Shown: piece by piece, positions 38,061 to 54,479 of the stretch
Numbering within the stretch: the stretch's first letter is position 1
How the letters are laid out: the number at the start of each line of letters is the position of its first letter
Source: Casuarina equisetifolia
Lineage: Eukaryota > Streptophyta > Magnoliopsida > Fagales > Casuarinaceae
Assembly: GCA_028551475.1 (NCBI GenBank)
Contig: CM052354.1
Coordinates: forward strand, 19,801,258-19,865,257
DNA length: 64,000 bases
Direction of reading: 5' to 3'
Notes under the pieces: generated by a model
Databases searched by the model: none
What the model saw: the letters and a program-made list of their open reading frames with translations, nothing else
What the model was told of the DNA's origin: nothing
Program-made: the position numbers and the translations under genes

Positions 38061-39329
38061 TTCAAAATCTTCATTGACTTCCTTACCTGATTCTTTGTAT
38101 TGCATATCGCTTTCGACGATCATGTCAAATTAGTGAGATTTGTTTCGATCCCACTAAAGGGTGTTTCTTGGTTTGCAAGAATTAGTTCCAAGAAATCATT
38201 CAATGAAATCACACCAATTTTTCAAGTCGGCTTGCTTGTTTCTACGAATCTTCCTTTTTCTTTTCATCTTTAAATCCCTCAAAGAACAATATTCTAGATA
38301 CATCTTAATCAATTTCTCAAACCAATGGACGCCATGGGGGCGGGGACTACTCAACAATGGTGAGCTCCAACCGGGGGAACCTTCATACCACCCCTTCGTT
38401 GTCCCTTCTATTCCGTAAAGAATATGCCTTTAGTCCGCTTGTTACTTTGTCTTTATGGGAGGAGGGAAGAAGTTTCCTAACCGGGTTTCTTTCAAGTGAA
38501 TCATGGGGGACAGAGGAGCAATCGCAGAATAAACAACGATTGTTGTCCTTTGACAACCCGGCGAAATTCATTGTCCCAGGCCTGTGACAGCTTATGGTTG
38601 GCGTTGGCGACTCTGGTTCTTTTTTCACGTGACAATGGTTGGTAATGGATAAGCTTGTCCGAAGTTCTCGTAATAATCTCTCTAAATGGCCCAAATTTCG
38701 TATTCGAGGTTTACGTTTTTCGAATATAGAAACTCAAGTGAATAAACTAATCCTCTTATGAGTCCCTTGATGTTCCATGAGAGGTAAGGAGGTGGGTGTG
38801 CCTCTTGAATTTGACCTTCTTCGTTAAATGTAACAGACAAAAATTAAAAAAAAAATTGAAAAATTAAAAATCCTAAAATGGGTTTCTATCTTTTACTATT
38901 TATTCACATCCCAAATACTCAATTCCATTATTCAAGGCTTTGTGAACTCACATATAAAAAGAAATAGCTATTTAACCCCAATTTACTAAGAAAAATCAGG
39001 TAAGGTTCTTCGAAATACTCTTTCACTCCAATTGTTGTCTTTTTTGGACATTTGATGAATCTAATTTCTTCACATGGGTTCTTCCCAATAGAATCAAATA
39101 CCTCATCATTCACTATTTTATTAAGGATTCAGAAATACCAATTTTTTTAAGGATAAGAACGCAGAACAAGCTAGAAATATCCAAAAGACAGATTTTGATA
39201 ATGTGATAGGTCCATATAATAACTACGATTCAACTATTATGGAATAAGTCCAACCATGTAAATTTGGCTTCTGTTTTGATTTGCCGTGCTTGAGCCAAGT
39301 GCATTTTAATCGAACTTTCTTGTCCATAT
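38061..39329. other. intergenic, 3' flank of the EF-hand gene and unknown DNA
   Basis: A less AT-rich stretch at about 38320-38650 has short open frames on both strands (for example 38357-38587, plus). I could not match them to any family. An organellar origin was considered but not supported. The rest is AT-rich without features. Confidence 0.4.
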
Positions 39330-39475
39330 CAGATGAAAAGAAAAGTGGATTGATTAGTCAAAACGATGAAAGTCAAGAACAAGACATGAAGCTCCTCATT
39401 TTTGACCTTCTCCCCGCTAAAGCCACCGGTAACTTTTCCAATCAACCAAAGCATGGAGAATATATTCGCAGAAAG
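39330..39475 (+). pseudogene. relic of an S-domain RLK juxtamembrane exon
   Basis: The frame reads SQNDESQEQDMKLLIFDLLP, then AKATGNFSNQPKHGE. This follows the exon 3 pattern of the family (E-x-D-M-E-L-P-x-F-D-L, then A-T-x-N-F-S, then LGEG). The homology ends where the glycine loop should start. No other exon is recognisable nearby. It appears to be an old, isolated fragment of a gene related to the 42295 locus. Confidence 0.65.
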
Positions 39476-42294
39476 CACCATCCTACTGAGGAAGTGCTTT
39501 TTGAAAATCTGTTACCAGCTTCCAATAATATACTACCTAAATTGATGAAGCTCATTATCCTTAGAAATACCTAATGTTCTCGCCTTTTGTATAGTAAACC
39601 ACAGAAAGGAGATCTCTTCAGAAAGACAAAAGAGTCATTCGAAATTTTTGGGAGATGTTAAGAGAAAATGGAGAATCCTTGAGTATTGAAGCACTCAACG
39701 TACATCTATTGTTTTTAGAAAGTAAATATTTCAAGACCATTCCTTCTGAGGAGAGCAATGGAGATTCCGAATGAGGATTGTACCAATAAGTTAACACAGA
39801 GATCAAACCAAGAAAGAGCAAGAATCGTGGAAGTCAAGGGAAGAAAAGGCAGGATGTCGTGGCATGCATCTCGAGTTTGAGTTCAGAAATTTTAATGTTG
39901 TTTCGAATATCATAATTGGTAGTTCTGGTGATGACATCTGTTTGGCACTGGACTGGATCCTACAGTTGTTACTATTAATCATGGTGGTCTGTAATCAACA
40001 TTGAAGAAAATAGATCAATATTGTAGTCGATAGTGTCAAATGGTTGATATTGATCATGAATATATAAAGAAGTAGGTTTTTTGTAAATGACATCAACTGT
40101 AAACTATAGTAGAGGATTGAAGCCGTGCTAATGAAAATGGGAACTTCTCTGTAAAATGTTTTAATATGATCTAGAGCTCATTATATGACTCATAAGATAA
40201 ACTCACAAGATGTATTGAATATATATCATTTCAAATAGGATAATGTGAGGAAAATGTTACATATACATGATTATCCTCTCTACGCATTAAATTCTTTCAA
40301 AATTCTGCACACACAATATCAGGATAACAGAGAAACTCTACTAGCAAGATTACACTAAGGAGCTACACTAGATCAATACGCACAGTTTTATGAAGGCCCT
40401 TTAAATTCTCAAAACCACCCCCTAATGAAGGTCGAATGATGAAAGCACAACATACGCCGGATTGTTAAAGTATAGAGCTTGTAACTAGTTAACAGAGAAA
40501 CAAACGAGAGACAAGAATTCACAAACTAGTTGCAAATTTTAAAAGAGATCTGGAAGGAGAGAGATAAAGAAGAATGGGCGAGATGTTGTTTGGGTGAACA
40601 CAAGACAGCAAGAATGAACCAAAAACAAAAAGCTATTTCTGGGGAGACCAGTAGACTACTTAGAAACCTAGGGTCAAGTCATTTGATTTGCCCTTGAAAC
40701 AATTAAGAATACCAATAAGTTCATATACAATTGCAAAGTAATAAATGGGAACAAAAAATAGTTACTATGCTGGAATCTCATTGAGCATCAACCCAACGAG
40801 CTCGTCGTACGCACAGGAGACACTAAGCGAGGAAAAACCCTTGTAAATTATCAACTAGGTGATAAGAAAGAAAAATGAAGTACAATTGACCGGGAACAAG
40901 TTTCTACTGAAAAAAATGGTAAGTTAATTTCTTCTATGAACTTTATGCGATGATAGAATACTGAATTTGTTGTGAGATGAAGATTTGATAGACTTTCGAG
41001 TAGATAATGGGTGGATGAAGCGGGAGAGTAAAAAAATTTCAAAGAAGACACTCAATCCATGTAACCTCAACAGCAGTGTCAACTAAGCACTTTTATTTAG
41101 ATTAGGACTAAAAAAACAACCGTGCATTGTTTGTGAGAATTGCAGGAAAAGATGTTAATCATAAGAGCCATTGTGCGTTGTTTGCTTGGTGATTGCAAAG
41201 GCTCACAGCTTGTTGAATGTACTCAGTAACTAAGTGATTTCCCTTTTGCATTGATTGAAAACTGCATTCTAAGTGAAGCTACGCAGGCTGTGGAATGGGT
41301 GACATAGGAGTTCACTCGTACTTCCAAATGGCACTGGAGTAAGTGTGGTGGGTGAAGGCAGGGGCGGAGGAAGGGGAAGGTGTTGTTTGGGTTGAAGAAA
41401 TAAAGGGAAAAAGGAAAAAAGGGAGTTGTTTGGGTTGTCTGTGAATTTTGATTTGGAGAGGACACGCCAATGGATGTTAGACAATGAGGCTTTTGATACC
41501 AAAATGAAAACCTAGGATCGAATTGTCACCCACTAGAATGTGGCCGAAGAACACAGAGCAAAGAGTAGGAAGAACAAAACCCAAATAAAACATATTTTGT
41601 TTTTATTTGATTTCTCCTAAAACAATTCAGAACGCAATTAAGTTTATATACAATTGCCAAAGACAATTGGGAATCAAAAGCGATTACTACGATGGAATCT
41701 TGCTAAGCATCAGCCCAATGGAGCTCATAGTCCGCGCTAGAGACGCTGTGCGGAATCTTTGAACCGGACGACGACCTGGCTGCGTGTTAGCTAGCTGTGC
41801 TGACGCGGTGGTCATTGCTGGGTGGTGCTTAATTTCGTTAATAGGACTGAGATATTTAGCTTCAACAATGAATTTTGGTGAGCGTCAAATTGATGTAGAC
41901 AATGCTGACTTGGCTTAATGTTTTGGAAGATATGAACGCAAGTCAACAGCCGTGTGTTTCACGCTATGCTCTTCAAAACAAGGAACTAAATTGCTTCATC
42001 GGCAGAACAAACTGGGGCCAAGAGTTCTACACACGTTGATAGCTCAATCCGAAAAAGCCATTGCTAGACTTCAGTTCTGGTTTTGTGGCTGAGATATTCG
42101 GTTGCAGCGGTCAAGATAGGCCATCGTCCGAGTTACATTAAATGTCCTAGACTCGGTCTAGCCTTTTGATGTACATGCATCCAAGGTAACAGCCTTGCAG
42201 TTTACGGTATACTTTGAGCCCACATATAATCAATTGTTAGGGTCAGTCCACAACCTGTAATTAGCAATCAAAGAGCTGTAGAAACCAGAAAGCA
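39476..42294. other. intergenic, contains a direct repeat
   Basis: Non-coding, apart from a pair of diverged direct repeats at about 40695-40830 and 41624-41755, both holding TATACAATTGC and the GGAATCT-AGCATCA-CCCAA pattern. The last few hundred bases should contain the promoter of the 42295 gene. The minus-strand frames at 41223-41502 have no recognisable domain. Confidence 0.45.
40695..41755 (+). repeat. pair of diverged direct repeats about 930 bp apart
   Basis: The two arms, about 40695-40830 and 41624-41755, can be aligned by eye over some 130 bp with small indels. The arms could be the ends of a degraded element, but no TG...CA ends or target duplication were found. Confidence 0.5.
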
Positions 42295-43767
42295 ATGAAC
42301 ATCCTTTCTTCTGTGGTTTTTGTTCCAAATTTACTGTTTTTCTTCTTTAAGGCCTCCTTTTGTATTGAGAGCATCACACAAACCCAATCTTTAACTGAGG
42401 GCAAGACCCTAGTCTCCAAAGGAGGAACCTTTGAACTCGGTTTCTTCAGTCCTGGAAGTTCCAAGAATTGCTATCTGGGAATTTTGTACAAGAACATCCC
42501 AGTGAGAACCGTTGTTTGGGTTGCAAACCGAATCAGGCCAATCAACGACTCGTCTGGGATTTTGATGATAAACAGCACAGGCAGTCTTCTTCTCAGTCAG
42601 AAAAGACGGTTGTTTGGTCTACTAGTTCTTCGAAACAGTCCCAGGAGCCATTGTTAGAACTATTAGATTCAGGAAATCTTGTGCTAAGGGATAAGAAAAA
42701 TGTCAATTCCGAAGACTTCTTGTGGCAAAGCTTCGACTATCCGTCTGATACACTCTTGCCGGGAATGAAGCACGGGTGGGACTTGAGGAGAGGTCTTGAC
42801 CGGCGCCTAACAGCATGGAAAAACTGGGATGACCCGTCTCCTGGCGACTTTATTTTTGATGTCGAACTTCATAGCTACCCAGAAGCAATTATGTGGAAAG
42901 GCACAAAAAAATACTGTCGAACGGGACCTTGGAATGGCGTTGAAGTCGGTGGTATACTGGAACCGGAAATAAGGCAAAATTCGTTTTTTGGATTCAAGTT
43001 GGTCAACAACGAGGATGAGGTTTACTACTCGTTCTACCTAAAGAATACGTCGGTTATTACAAGAATTGCTCTAAACCAAAGCAGCTACCTCTCGGAGCGC
43101 AGCATATGGTCAGATGGAGAAAAGAATTGGAAGCTCCACTCATCATTGCCTTGGGACGGCTGTGACGACTATAATGTTTGCGGTGCCTATGGGAATTGTA
43201 TCTTGAGTGAGTTCCCGCGCTGCGATTGTCTTAAGGGATTCAAACCTAAGTCACAAGAGCAATGGGAATCAATGGACTGGAGTCAAGGATGTGTACGCAA
43301 CAGACCCTTGAGCTGCCATGACAGACACGAACATGGGTTTCTCAAATATGTTGGCTTGAAAATCCCTGATACTACACAATCATGGGTGGACAGAAGAATG
43401 AACCTCAAGGAATGCCAGGCAAAATGCCTAAATAACTGTTCTTGTATGGCATATAGCAACTTAGATGTCACGGGAAAAGGTAGTGGCTGCGCCCTCTGGT
43501 TTGGTGATCTACTGGATATGAAAAAATTTGGTAATGGAGACCAACCTCTATATATACGAATGCATACTTCAGAACTAGGTATGATTCTCACTTTTTGCCG
43601 GAAGCTTACCCTGAATAAGTAGTCTGCTGTGCGATCGAATTTGAATTGTCATTTGGATCTTCTTTTCTTCTGTCTGCTTGAATAATTTTATATGCACTTT
43701 GAATTTTGGCTTTATTCTTGCATTGCTGCTGCCGAATCTAAGAAGAAGAAAATGAAGATGGCCCTGA

Positions 43768-46252
<2,485 letters not shown>

Positions 46253-46493
46253 TAAATGGAGACCAACCTCTATATATCCGAATGCATACTTCAGAACTAG
46301 GTATGATTCACACTTTTTGCTGGAAGCTTACCCTGAGTAAGTAGTCTGCTGTGCGATCGAATTTGAATTGTCATTTGGATCTTCATTTCTTCTTTCGGTC
46401 TGCTTGAATAATTTTATAAGCACTTTGAATTTTGGCTTAATTCTTGCATTGCTGCTTCCGAATCTAAGATGAAGAAAATGAAGATGGCCCTGA
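46253..46493 (+). repeat. duplicated host segment flanking the cassette
   Basis: This segment repeats 43532-43767: end of host exon 1, intron 1 and start of exon 2. The two copies flank the cassette directly, like a very long target-site duplication. Confidence 0.88.
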
Positions 46494-48780
46494 GAGGAAG
46501 ATAGCAGTTACAGTCGTCGCTTCTATTTTGCTGGTTTTTGCACTGCACTTATTTAGCTATTACATGCGCAGAAGGAAGAAAAACTCTTAAGGTAAAATTG
46601 CTTATCCCAACCTCCTGTGCAAGGTGTGCGGCCCTAACGTCATTTGCAGCTTCCTATGTGTGGTTAATCACGCGGCTTAAAGCGCGAAAGCTTTTCAAAG
46701 TTTCACCAGCACATTAGGGGTTGCTAATAGTATCTTGATTTTTCAATTCTATTACTTAAATACGGAACAAAAGAAAACTGTTGCAGATTTTAAACTGATA
46801 AAATTGGCAATCTTTTACTGTTACAATCTTCTAAAGTATTACTTCAATTTCTTTTACTGAGTCACGACGATGTTTTGATAATAATAAGATTTAAAAATAA
46901 AATAAGAAAAAAGAAGGTTTAAACTAGTAGAATCACTCAACTTTACTTGAACAAGCAGGAAAAAGCCGCTTTTCTTTTTTAATGGCTTATTATATACATA
47001 TATTAATGTTAGAAAAGAGAACTACCTGGAGTTTTTAGCAATTATATCTAAATAAATTACAAATGTTGGAACTTCATCTTAATAAAAAAGTTAAAATGTC
47101 TAACTCCTTGTTTCTTTTTATTCGAAAAAGAACTCAAAAAGCTCACATCCACTTCTACTAGTTATTCAATGCTTTAAACTGTCCGATAATGTCTTAAAAA
47201 GAAGAAAGAATCTGTTTGCTATAAGTGTGGTTGAAGATTTTTATTGCTACTATGCTCTGAAAAGGTTATGATGGTTACTATATAATTTTAGTCTAATGCT
47301 ATTAATCAAAGTATCTTAGTTTTTATGCTGAATTAATCCATTGTAATTAGCATTAATATTGGAATATAAGGTCAAAACAAGGAGGGGCAAGAAGAGGACA
47401 TGGAGCTTCCATTGTTGGATTTTTCCACAATTTCTAGAGCTACTAACGAATTCTCACTCAATAACAAGATTGGGGAAGCTGGCTTTGGACTTGTGTATAA
47501 GGTAAATATATGATACGTTAGAATAATAAGTAATAATGTACTTTGTCATACAAATCTTTGCAATCATTTTGAAAGTGTTAATTTTGTAGGGTGTGCTAGG
47601 GGATGGACAAGAAATAGCGGTGAAAAGGCTTTCAAAGCTTTTAGGACAAGGATTGAATGAGTTTAGAAATGAAGTAATATTAATTGCTAAGCTTTAACAC
47701 AGAAATCTTGTTAAGCTTCTTGGTTGTTGCATTAAAGGAGAGGAGAAAATGTTGGTTTAGGAATACATGCCAAATAAAAGCTTGGATTATTTATTTTTTG
47801 GTACAAATCTGAAAAGCTATGTCTTAATTAATTAGACATGCACAATATAATTCTATTTTTAATTTTCATAATTTCATTGATTAAGAACTTAAGAATATTA
47901 AATTAATTGACTAGCATCTTGCTAGCTCAAATAAGACATAAAATATTGGATTGGCCTAAGTGCTTTCAAATCATTTGTGGAATTGTTCGAGGGCTTCTCT
48001 ATATTCATCAAGATTCAAGATTGAGAATTGTACATAGAGATCTCAAGGCAAGTAATATTTTACTTGATAATGAAATGATTCCTAAGATTTCAGATTTTGG
48101 AATAATTAGAGCTTGCATAGGCGATCAATCAAAAGGCAATACAAGTAAAATGATTGGAACTTCATAAGTATAATATCTCTTATATCTTTAAATTTATTTA
48201 GTTTTTATAGTTAGTTGATTTTTTTTTTCAATTAATGATATGATGCAGTGGTTATATGGCACTAGAATATGCTTTTGATGGATTATTTTCTACAAAATCA
48301 AACATTTTTAGCTTTGGCATCTAGCTATTAGAGATAGTAAGCAGAAAGAGAAATAAAGGACTAGATAATCAAGATCACAATCTTAACCTCATAGGATATG
48401 TAAGTCTCAAAGTATTGGAGTTCTTTTTAAGGCAATTCAAACCAATCACTTACCGCTAAGTTTCAATTTCTTTAGGCATGGAGACTCTAGAAAGAAGACA
48501 AGTCATTCAAGCTAATTGATGCTTGCTTAGAGGATCCACACTTATTGTCAGACATATTGCGTTGCATCCATATTAGTCTTTTATGCATCCAACAACGTCC
48601 GGAGGTAGGCCAAGCATGTCATCTGTTGTTTTAATGTTGAATGGTGAAAGTGGATTGCCACAACCTAAAGAACCTGGTTACTTTCTACAAAAAGGTTCAC
48701 ATGTGGAATATTCTCCATCGGCTAAGCATGATACACATTCAGCCAACGAAATAACCATGACACTACTAGAGGCACGATAA

Positions 48781-51700
48781 AGTTTGTCTGGTTAGGTCTG
48801 GAATGTTCTATCTTGACTTATTTGAATTTGAGAAACTAAACAGTGTATTTAGTCATGTGTTTGGGCGTGGAATGGCTTTTGAAAAGCAGAAAAAAAAAAA
48901 ATTAACTCTTCTTGTTATTTACAACAAGAGCGTTTTAAGAATAGCCTTACCTAATAGAATGCTTGCTTTTAAATGAATTGAAATTTCATCCAAATGTCTC
49001 TTATTGAGTACATCATAGGCAAAGCAGTAGAATCCGCCTTAATTTCCAAGATACATGGCTGGAGCATTAAAAATATAACTTATAAAAAAGGCATCTATGA
49101 ACTAAACAGAAAGGTATGTGTTTGCCTAAATGAGTTCCTTCTGTCCTTGACTCACAATATCTCGTTCTTTTATATATCCTTGGACTGAATGTATTAAATG
49201 TTGCTCTTGCAAATTTCCTAGAAATGGCTAAGATTGAAGTGGAGTTACATATTAAAATATCTTTATATTATCAAGCAGCGAACATTCAACAATCTCGTCC
49301 CCGAGTAACAGGGGCTCGGGGTGTGTGTGTAGGTGGGGTTGACCCAGCTTAATGACATAAATATCTTCCTTTCCAATCCAAATGTTGAAACTCTTGTAAG
49401 ACTAGTTCAAGTAACAAATCTTAAAGCAGGATAATCGTCACTCTGTTTAATTTTTCACCATTGCTTTTGCATGGATATATGCACAACGATGTTAATTTAT
49501 GGTAACAAAAACAACAAACAATGACAATGGACCAAGTAATGTAAAGATCGAGCACACTACAAATACGAGCGCTCATTCCCCGTAGAACTTATAGATTTTT
49601 AATACTTTCTTTCTTTCCAAACATGAGTGGCGTCCCTCAATCACAACAATGGCTTTAGTAGCACTTAGCTATTGGGGACTCTCCTAACAGCAGCTCTATC
49701 CTTCTCATATGTATAGAGAAAAACCATTGTTGTTACAATTATAAAAAGGCTCTTCTCAAACTAGAGATATTATAAGTTACTCAAGTCTATTTAAGTTACA
49801 TTCAATTTGTTACACTAGCACTAACAATTTACTAACATATATTTAAGTTATATTTGATTCGCATGTGATGAATTAAATGAATCACACTCCACTTGAGAAA
49901 ATCAAGTAAAAAAGGTGTTAGGATTGGTGGAATAATTAGTTGATGACACATTTGTAATATCCTTGTATGGTGTGAACATTTATATATTTATAAAAATTAA
50001 GATTTTTCCATAAATAGATAAAATATAAAATAAATAAAAAACTTAGTAAACAAGCCATTTCAATGAGAGAGTTTACTTAGAGGGTTGGCTAGTTATTGGA
50101 TGGAGTCCCCTCTTATAAATTCTAAATAATGAAAAAATTCATGAGATGCTTATTTGATAAGAAGGAAAATATAAAAAAAAAAATCTAATGAGAAGAAACT
50201 ATGAAAAATATAAGGCATTATGTTTGTTTGAATATCTTAAATATTTATGTTTGAATGTATGCATTCCTATAATTGTATATTTGATCCATATGTGAGTGAT
50301 GTCATTTGATGAATTTCTACAACAAAAGGTAGGTATTGAATTATCTATATGAAAGGGGTAGATCTAAAATCCTAGACTATCTAGGATGGGCGAGTCCTAT
50401 AAATATCCCCCGCAAGACTATCCAAATTATCTAAAATTCGAGATCTTTAAGGCTATAAACCTACAACAAAGAAAAAATAGACAATGATATTGGTCCTACA
50501 AATTTGTGCCAATGAATGAAGACTTGTTTCAAGCTATAGATTAGAGTACACTAAATAAAATAAATTGTCTTACACATGAATAATCGTACGAGGAAGTTCC
50601 GATAGGACCTTATTATGAAGAAGTGATACATTATTTTCTTCATTCATAAAACAAGCAAAAGGAATCAAACAAGGAACTATATATTAGAAGTTAATAGATT
50701 AGGACTTAAAAAATAAGAAATGATACATTATTTTCTTCATCTGTAAAGAAGGTAACAGGATTCAAACAAGGAACTTACTATTATTATTATGATTATTATT
50801 GATACATATTCCATTTTGTTTTGATTTTATTAAAACCATTGATTTAAACAATCTATAATGGAATTCCACTTCACATGCTAAGTGTGGTTGCATTGTCTAG
50901 CATGCTTTCCACCTCAGTTAGAAGCTATATGCCAGCCACAACAAGTAGAGGCTATCTTGTGCAGCCATACAAAGCTCACCACTCTTAGCATATGTCTAGG
51001 ATACCTCTTCAAGCCAACACATCGTGTTGCTACACCATTGGTGTAGTTAAATCAACATTCTCCAAGTTTATGCACGAAGATGGTGAGTTGGCACACACGT
51101 TGTAAAAGGCCAACATGAGACGTCAAAGTCTTTTAGCCCTGGACAACAAGTCTTAAGCTCGGAAAGTCATACTACAAAACTTGGAAAAGAATGTAGCCTT
51201 GCACCTACTTACAAGTTAGTGAACAAGAAAGTCATGACACAAATGTAGAAAGAAGAAAGTGAGGAAGAGTGAAGACTCGGTAATTAGCTTTACCTTTATG
51301 TAAAGTTCTCATGTAAACTTCCTAGCAATTGCTTGGAAATGACAAGCGTGCTAGAATGCCTATATAATGGCACAACTTGTCTAGGAGAAAATATCTTGTA
51401 AGCATCTTGCAAGCCTCATGTAATCTCAATTCAATCCAATCAATCACAACACCAAAGTTATGTTCAATTTTGTGTAGTTATTGCAGGGCCAATGGCCCTA
51501 CGATCATGAAATCCATTCTACTCCTTTTGTTATCTTTGTTTCACCTTTTGTATTTTATTTTATATTTACTTTCTTTGCACTTGCATAACTTACCAATATT
51601 TAGTTTATTGCTTTTCATGATTACATCTTTACGTTTCTGCTCACTCAATCAAATTGAACTATAGAACTCATAAAACTCTGTTTTTCTTCTGATTTAACTT
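48781..51700. other. AT-rich intergenic DNA
   Basis: No gene is supported. There is an ATT microsatellite at about 50780-50800. Around 50880-51430 the sequence looks LTR-like, with a TATATAAT box near 51359, but neither end could be fixed. The frame at 51377-51664 is hydrophobic low-complexity sequence with no known domain. Confidence 0.4.
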
Positions 51701-51749
51701 CTTATTTTTCTCCCTTATATGTATCTTGATATAACTCGCAGAAGCAGTC

Positions 51750-52210
51750 TAGTATTGGGGTAAAAGGCACTGACAATCAAAATGATTTCTTAAATGGTAA
51801 AGGTGTATCTATTTTCACCAAGTCGTGGGATACAAGGGCAATTTCTCAGCAACTTTCAATCGCTCCCTCAATTGGTTCCTTTTTTTAGAAAATCGGGAGA
51901 GACATTATAGCCTCAGAACAATATATTTTCCCATTAGCTAGTAGTAGATACGCAACACTAATCCCTCCGTGTATGAGTAAGAGAACATCACTCTCCAGGT
52001 GCGATGCATCAAGGTCAAAAGTGCTCGACAGGGGCGTGTGCATTTATTCATTTTAGTTTTTGTGCTTTGCAATTTGGCTTGCATTGAAGGGTTGTAAACA
52101 GGGCATTGCTCTTGCTTCCACTGGCATGAGTTGCATTAAACGCACTGGGCGCCAGGTCGCTTTTGTCTTTTTGAAAGATGGGCCGGGTATTGGATCCAGG
52201 GAACACAAAA
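51750..52210 (+). repeat. partial copy of the RLK-7 upstream region
   Basis: The segment near 51763-51810 (ACAATCAAAATGATTTCTT and neighbours) matches 59094-59135, and a later piece near 52105-52185 (TTGCTCTTG, then CTTTTGTC-TTT-GAAAGATGG) matches 59318-59372. The order and direction are the same. It looks like the promoter side of an RLK-7-like gene whose coding part is not present here. Confidence 0.55.
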
Positions 52211-53139
52211 CAGCTCCCGATTCATTTACGGCTTATAATGTTTTGATTAAACAGGACACGATCTCCTTAAATGTCCTTTCTTATGCCTTTTCGAAGTCCA
52301 TGTCGTTTGTATTAGCGTATATTTTGACTTGTTCTGAGCATATATACTTAAATAAGAACTCGTCAATGATACTCTTTCCTCTTAAAATCTCGAGTGCATT
52401 GCTTTTTATCAGTTTATATTGGCACTAGTTAATCACTAAAAGCGTCATTCTCCCATTTCTTGCCTGCTTTCATGAGTTCTTGGCATCTAACTTACCTCTT
52501 GCGTTATTTCAAGCTCTTACTCATAGTGTACATTTTTTTTTTCTTTTTCTATTACAACTCACAAACACGATAGGGGAGGGGATTTGAACCCCTGACCTCA
52601 TACACTTGCTGGTATATATTAATAGGTAATTTGAATTTAAATATATGATTCCTTTATATATTAATAGGTATTTTTTGTACACACAAGGTCATATAGAAAA
52701 TATAGAAATAAAAAATATTTTATTGTGCAAAGCAAAGAATGTTTGCTCTTTCCTTTGGCAACCCCCAATTTCTATAAATATTTTAAATGAAATGATCGAA
52801 ATTAATTATATTGCTTATATTATAATGAGTAAAACTACACAAAATTGTCAATATATATAGAAGACCCAAACTATTTAATATGGTAATATGTATACAAGAA
52901 ATAAAATAAAAAAATGAATATATTAAAAAATTATGAAGGTAAGTAAAATTACCACAAAACTTGGATAATGTATCATAATTGACACTTTTTCATTAACAAA
53001 TCCCTTACCTTGTACATGCTTGAGTGTTATAATCCTTATGGGCAGTTGCAATACATTAAGCTTATGGGAGCTGGTGGTGGATGGTATACTTTATTTTATT
53101 TATTTTTAATTTCCTCCTAATATGGTTGACTTTGGAGAT
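52211..53139. other. AT-rich intergenic DNA
   Basis: No gene was seen. A GGGATTTGAACCCCTGACCT segment at 52577-52596 resembles a reversed tRNA T-arm, as found in plant SINEs, but neither an A box nor element ends could be confirmed. Confidence 0.35.
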
Positions 53140-53571
53140 CTAGTTTGAGTGGTGGATGGTAGAGATAATTGAACTTGCCATGCCAATTAGTTTTAGGTCT
53201 GTTAGCAAAATGGTTGGATTTATGATATTTAATATAAAAGAAAGCCTCCCATTCTCGTGATCAAAACATGAAGAGGGCAAACTAGTCCAATAAAACATCA
53301 TAGGTGGGCACATTCGCGTGGGATCAAAGTGGGCTATTGGGGTGTCCACTGTGGAAGCATAGTGGAATGTTATAGCCTTTATGTGGGGTTTGTGATATAT
53401 CATGCTTATGAGAATGATGAACAAAGGTAATAGAGTTTGCCACGCCATTAGACTTAGGTTTTTGACAAAGTAATTTGGTTTGTTACGTTGGGCAAGCCCT
53501 AAAAGAAGTGATAACATTATATTGAGTAATTTCAAGATCATAAGAATCAAATGCAATGAAGCTTTGCTCAT
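53140..53571 (-). CDS. hypothetical 143-aa protein, weak support
   Basis: A minus-strand frame starts MSKASLHLILMILKLLNIML with a hydrophobic, signal-like N terminus. A TATATAAAC-type box lies about 30 bases upstream on the same strand (near 53600), too close for a normal 5' leader. Inside are two similar segments (NLSLMAWQTLLPL and DLKLIGMASSIIS), which correspond to a decayed direct repeat in the DNA. No family was recognised. It may be part of an uncharacterised transposon or LTR and not a gene. Confidence 0.2.
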   Translation of the reverse strand: MSKASLHLILMILKLLNIMLSLLLGLAQRNKPNYFVKNLSLMAWQTLLPLFIILISMIYHKPHIKAITFHYASTVDTPIAHFDPTRMCPPMMFYWTSLPSSCFDHENGRLSFILNIINPTILLTDLKLIGMASSIISTIHHSN

Positions 53572-54479
53572 TTGTTTACCTCCCTTTTTATGTGTTTATA
53601 TAGCTTCCTAACACCACGTTTTTGTTATGAAAAACTAAAGTATCCATCTCACAAGCAGTGTTTATATTCATCCCGGTCATACGCAATCAAATAATACCTC
53701 TTACCATTTGGGCCTGGCTTACTCAAACCTTCATTATTCTCATGTGTCTCACACTTGAACACTCGAGGAAGGATAATTCACTTGATTCTCTAACCAAGCT
53801 TCCCACATACCAATGATTTTAAGAATTATGGAAGACCTTTGTTGATGGGATACACTAATGTATGCACCGTATCAACTCAACATACATACAATAAGTCGCA
53901 TGTTGCAACATAGCTTTCACTTTGGTTAGAATATCAAGTTCATCCCTTCCTTAGCTTCATTTACTGTGGCATTTGGGACTAATCTTTATATTTTTGACAC
54001 CTCCTCTATAGACGACGTATCAAACTTCATACTATAGTACTAATCCCCATTATCAAATTCTTAGAGCTTTCAGCTTTTGCCCATGTTTGTTTCTACCAAT
54101 GCCTTCCACTTATTGAAAATATAAAAGATATCTTACTTCTTTTTCATGATGAAGATCCATGTTTCACTAGTTTAATCATCTACAAAGGTTACCTGATACC
54201 TTAAACCTTAAACCTTTAAGCGAAAGAGCTTGGACTGCATCCCAAACTTCAAAATACACTATTTCTGATTTTCACTTTTATTCTGTGAGATGTGCTCAAA
54301 TCAACATTCACTTTAGGTAGCATAATAAGATGTGCTCAAATCAATTACCCAATCCATAAATGTGGATTCTAATGCTAAAAGAACAAGCATGTTAGATATC
54401 TCCATATCTCCATGTTTGTCACTTTCTTAACTGGTTAAAATGTATTTATTTCCTAAAAAGGAGGTTCGAATCCCATTGC

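Noticed and set aside
38320..38650. Possible organellar DNA insertion
   Set aside because: Composition suggested it, but no plastid or mitochondrial gene could be matched by eye.
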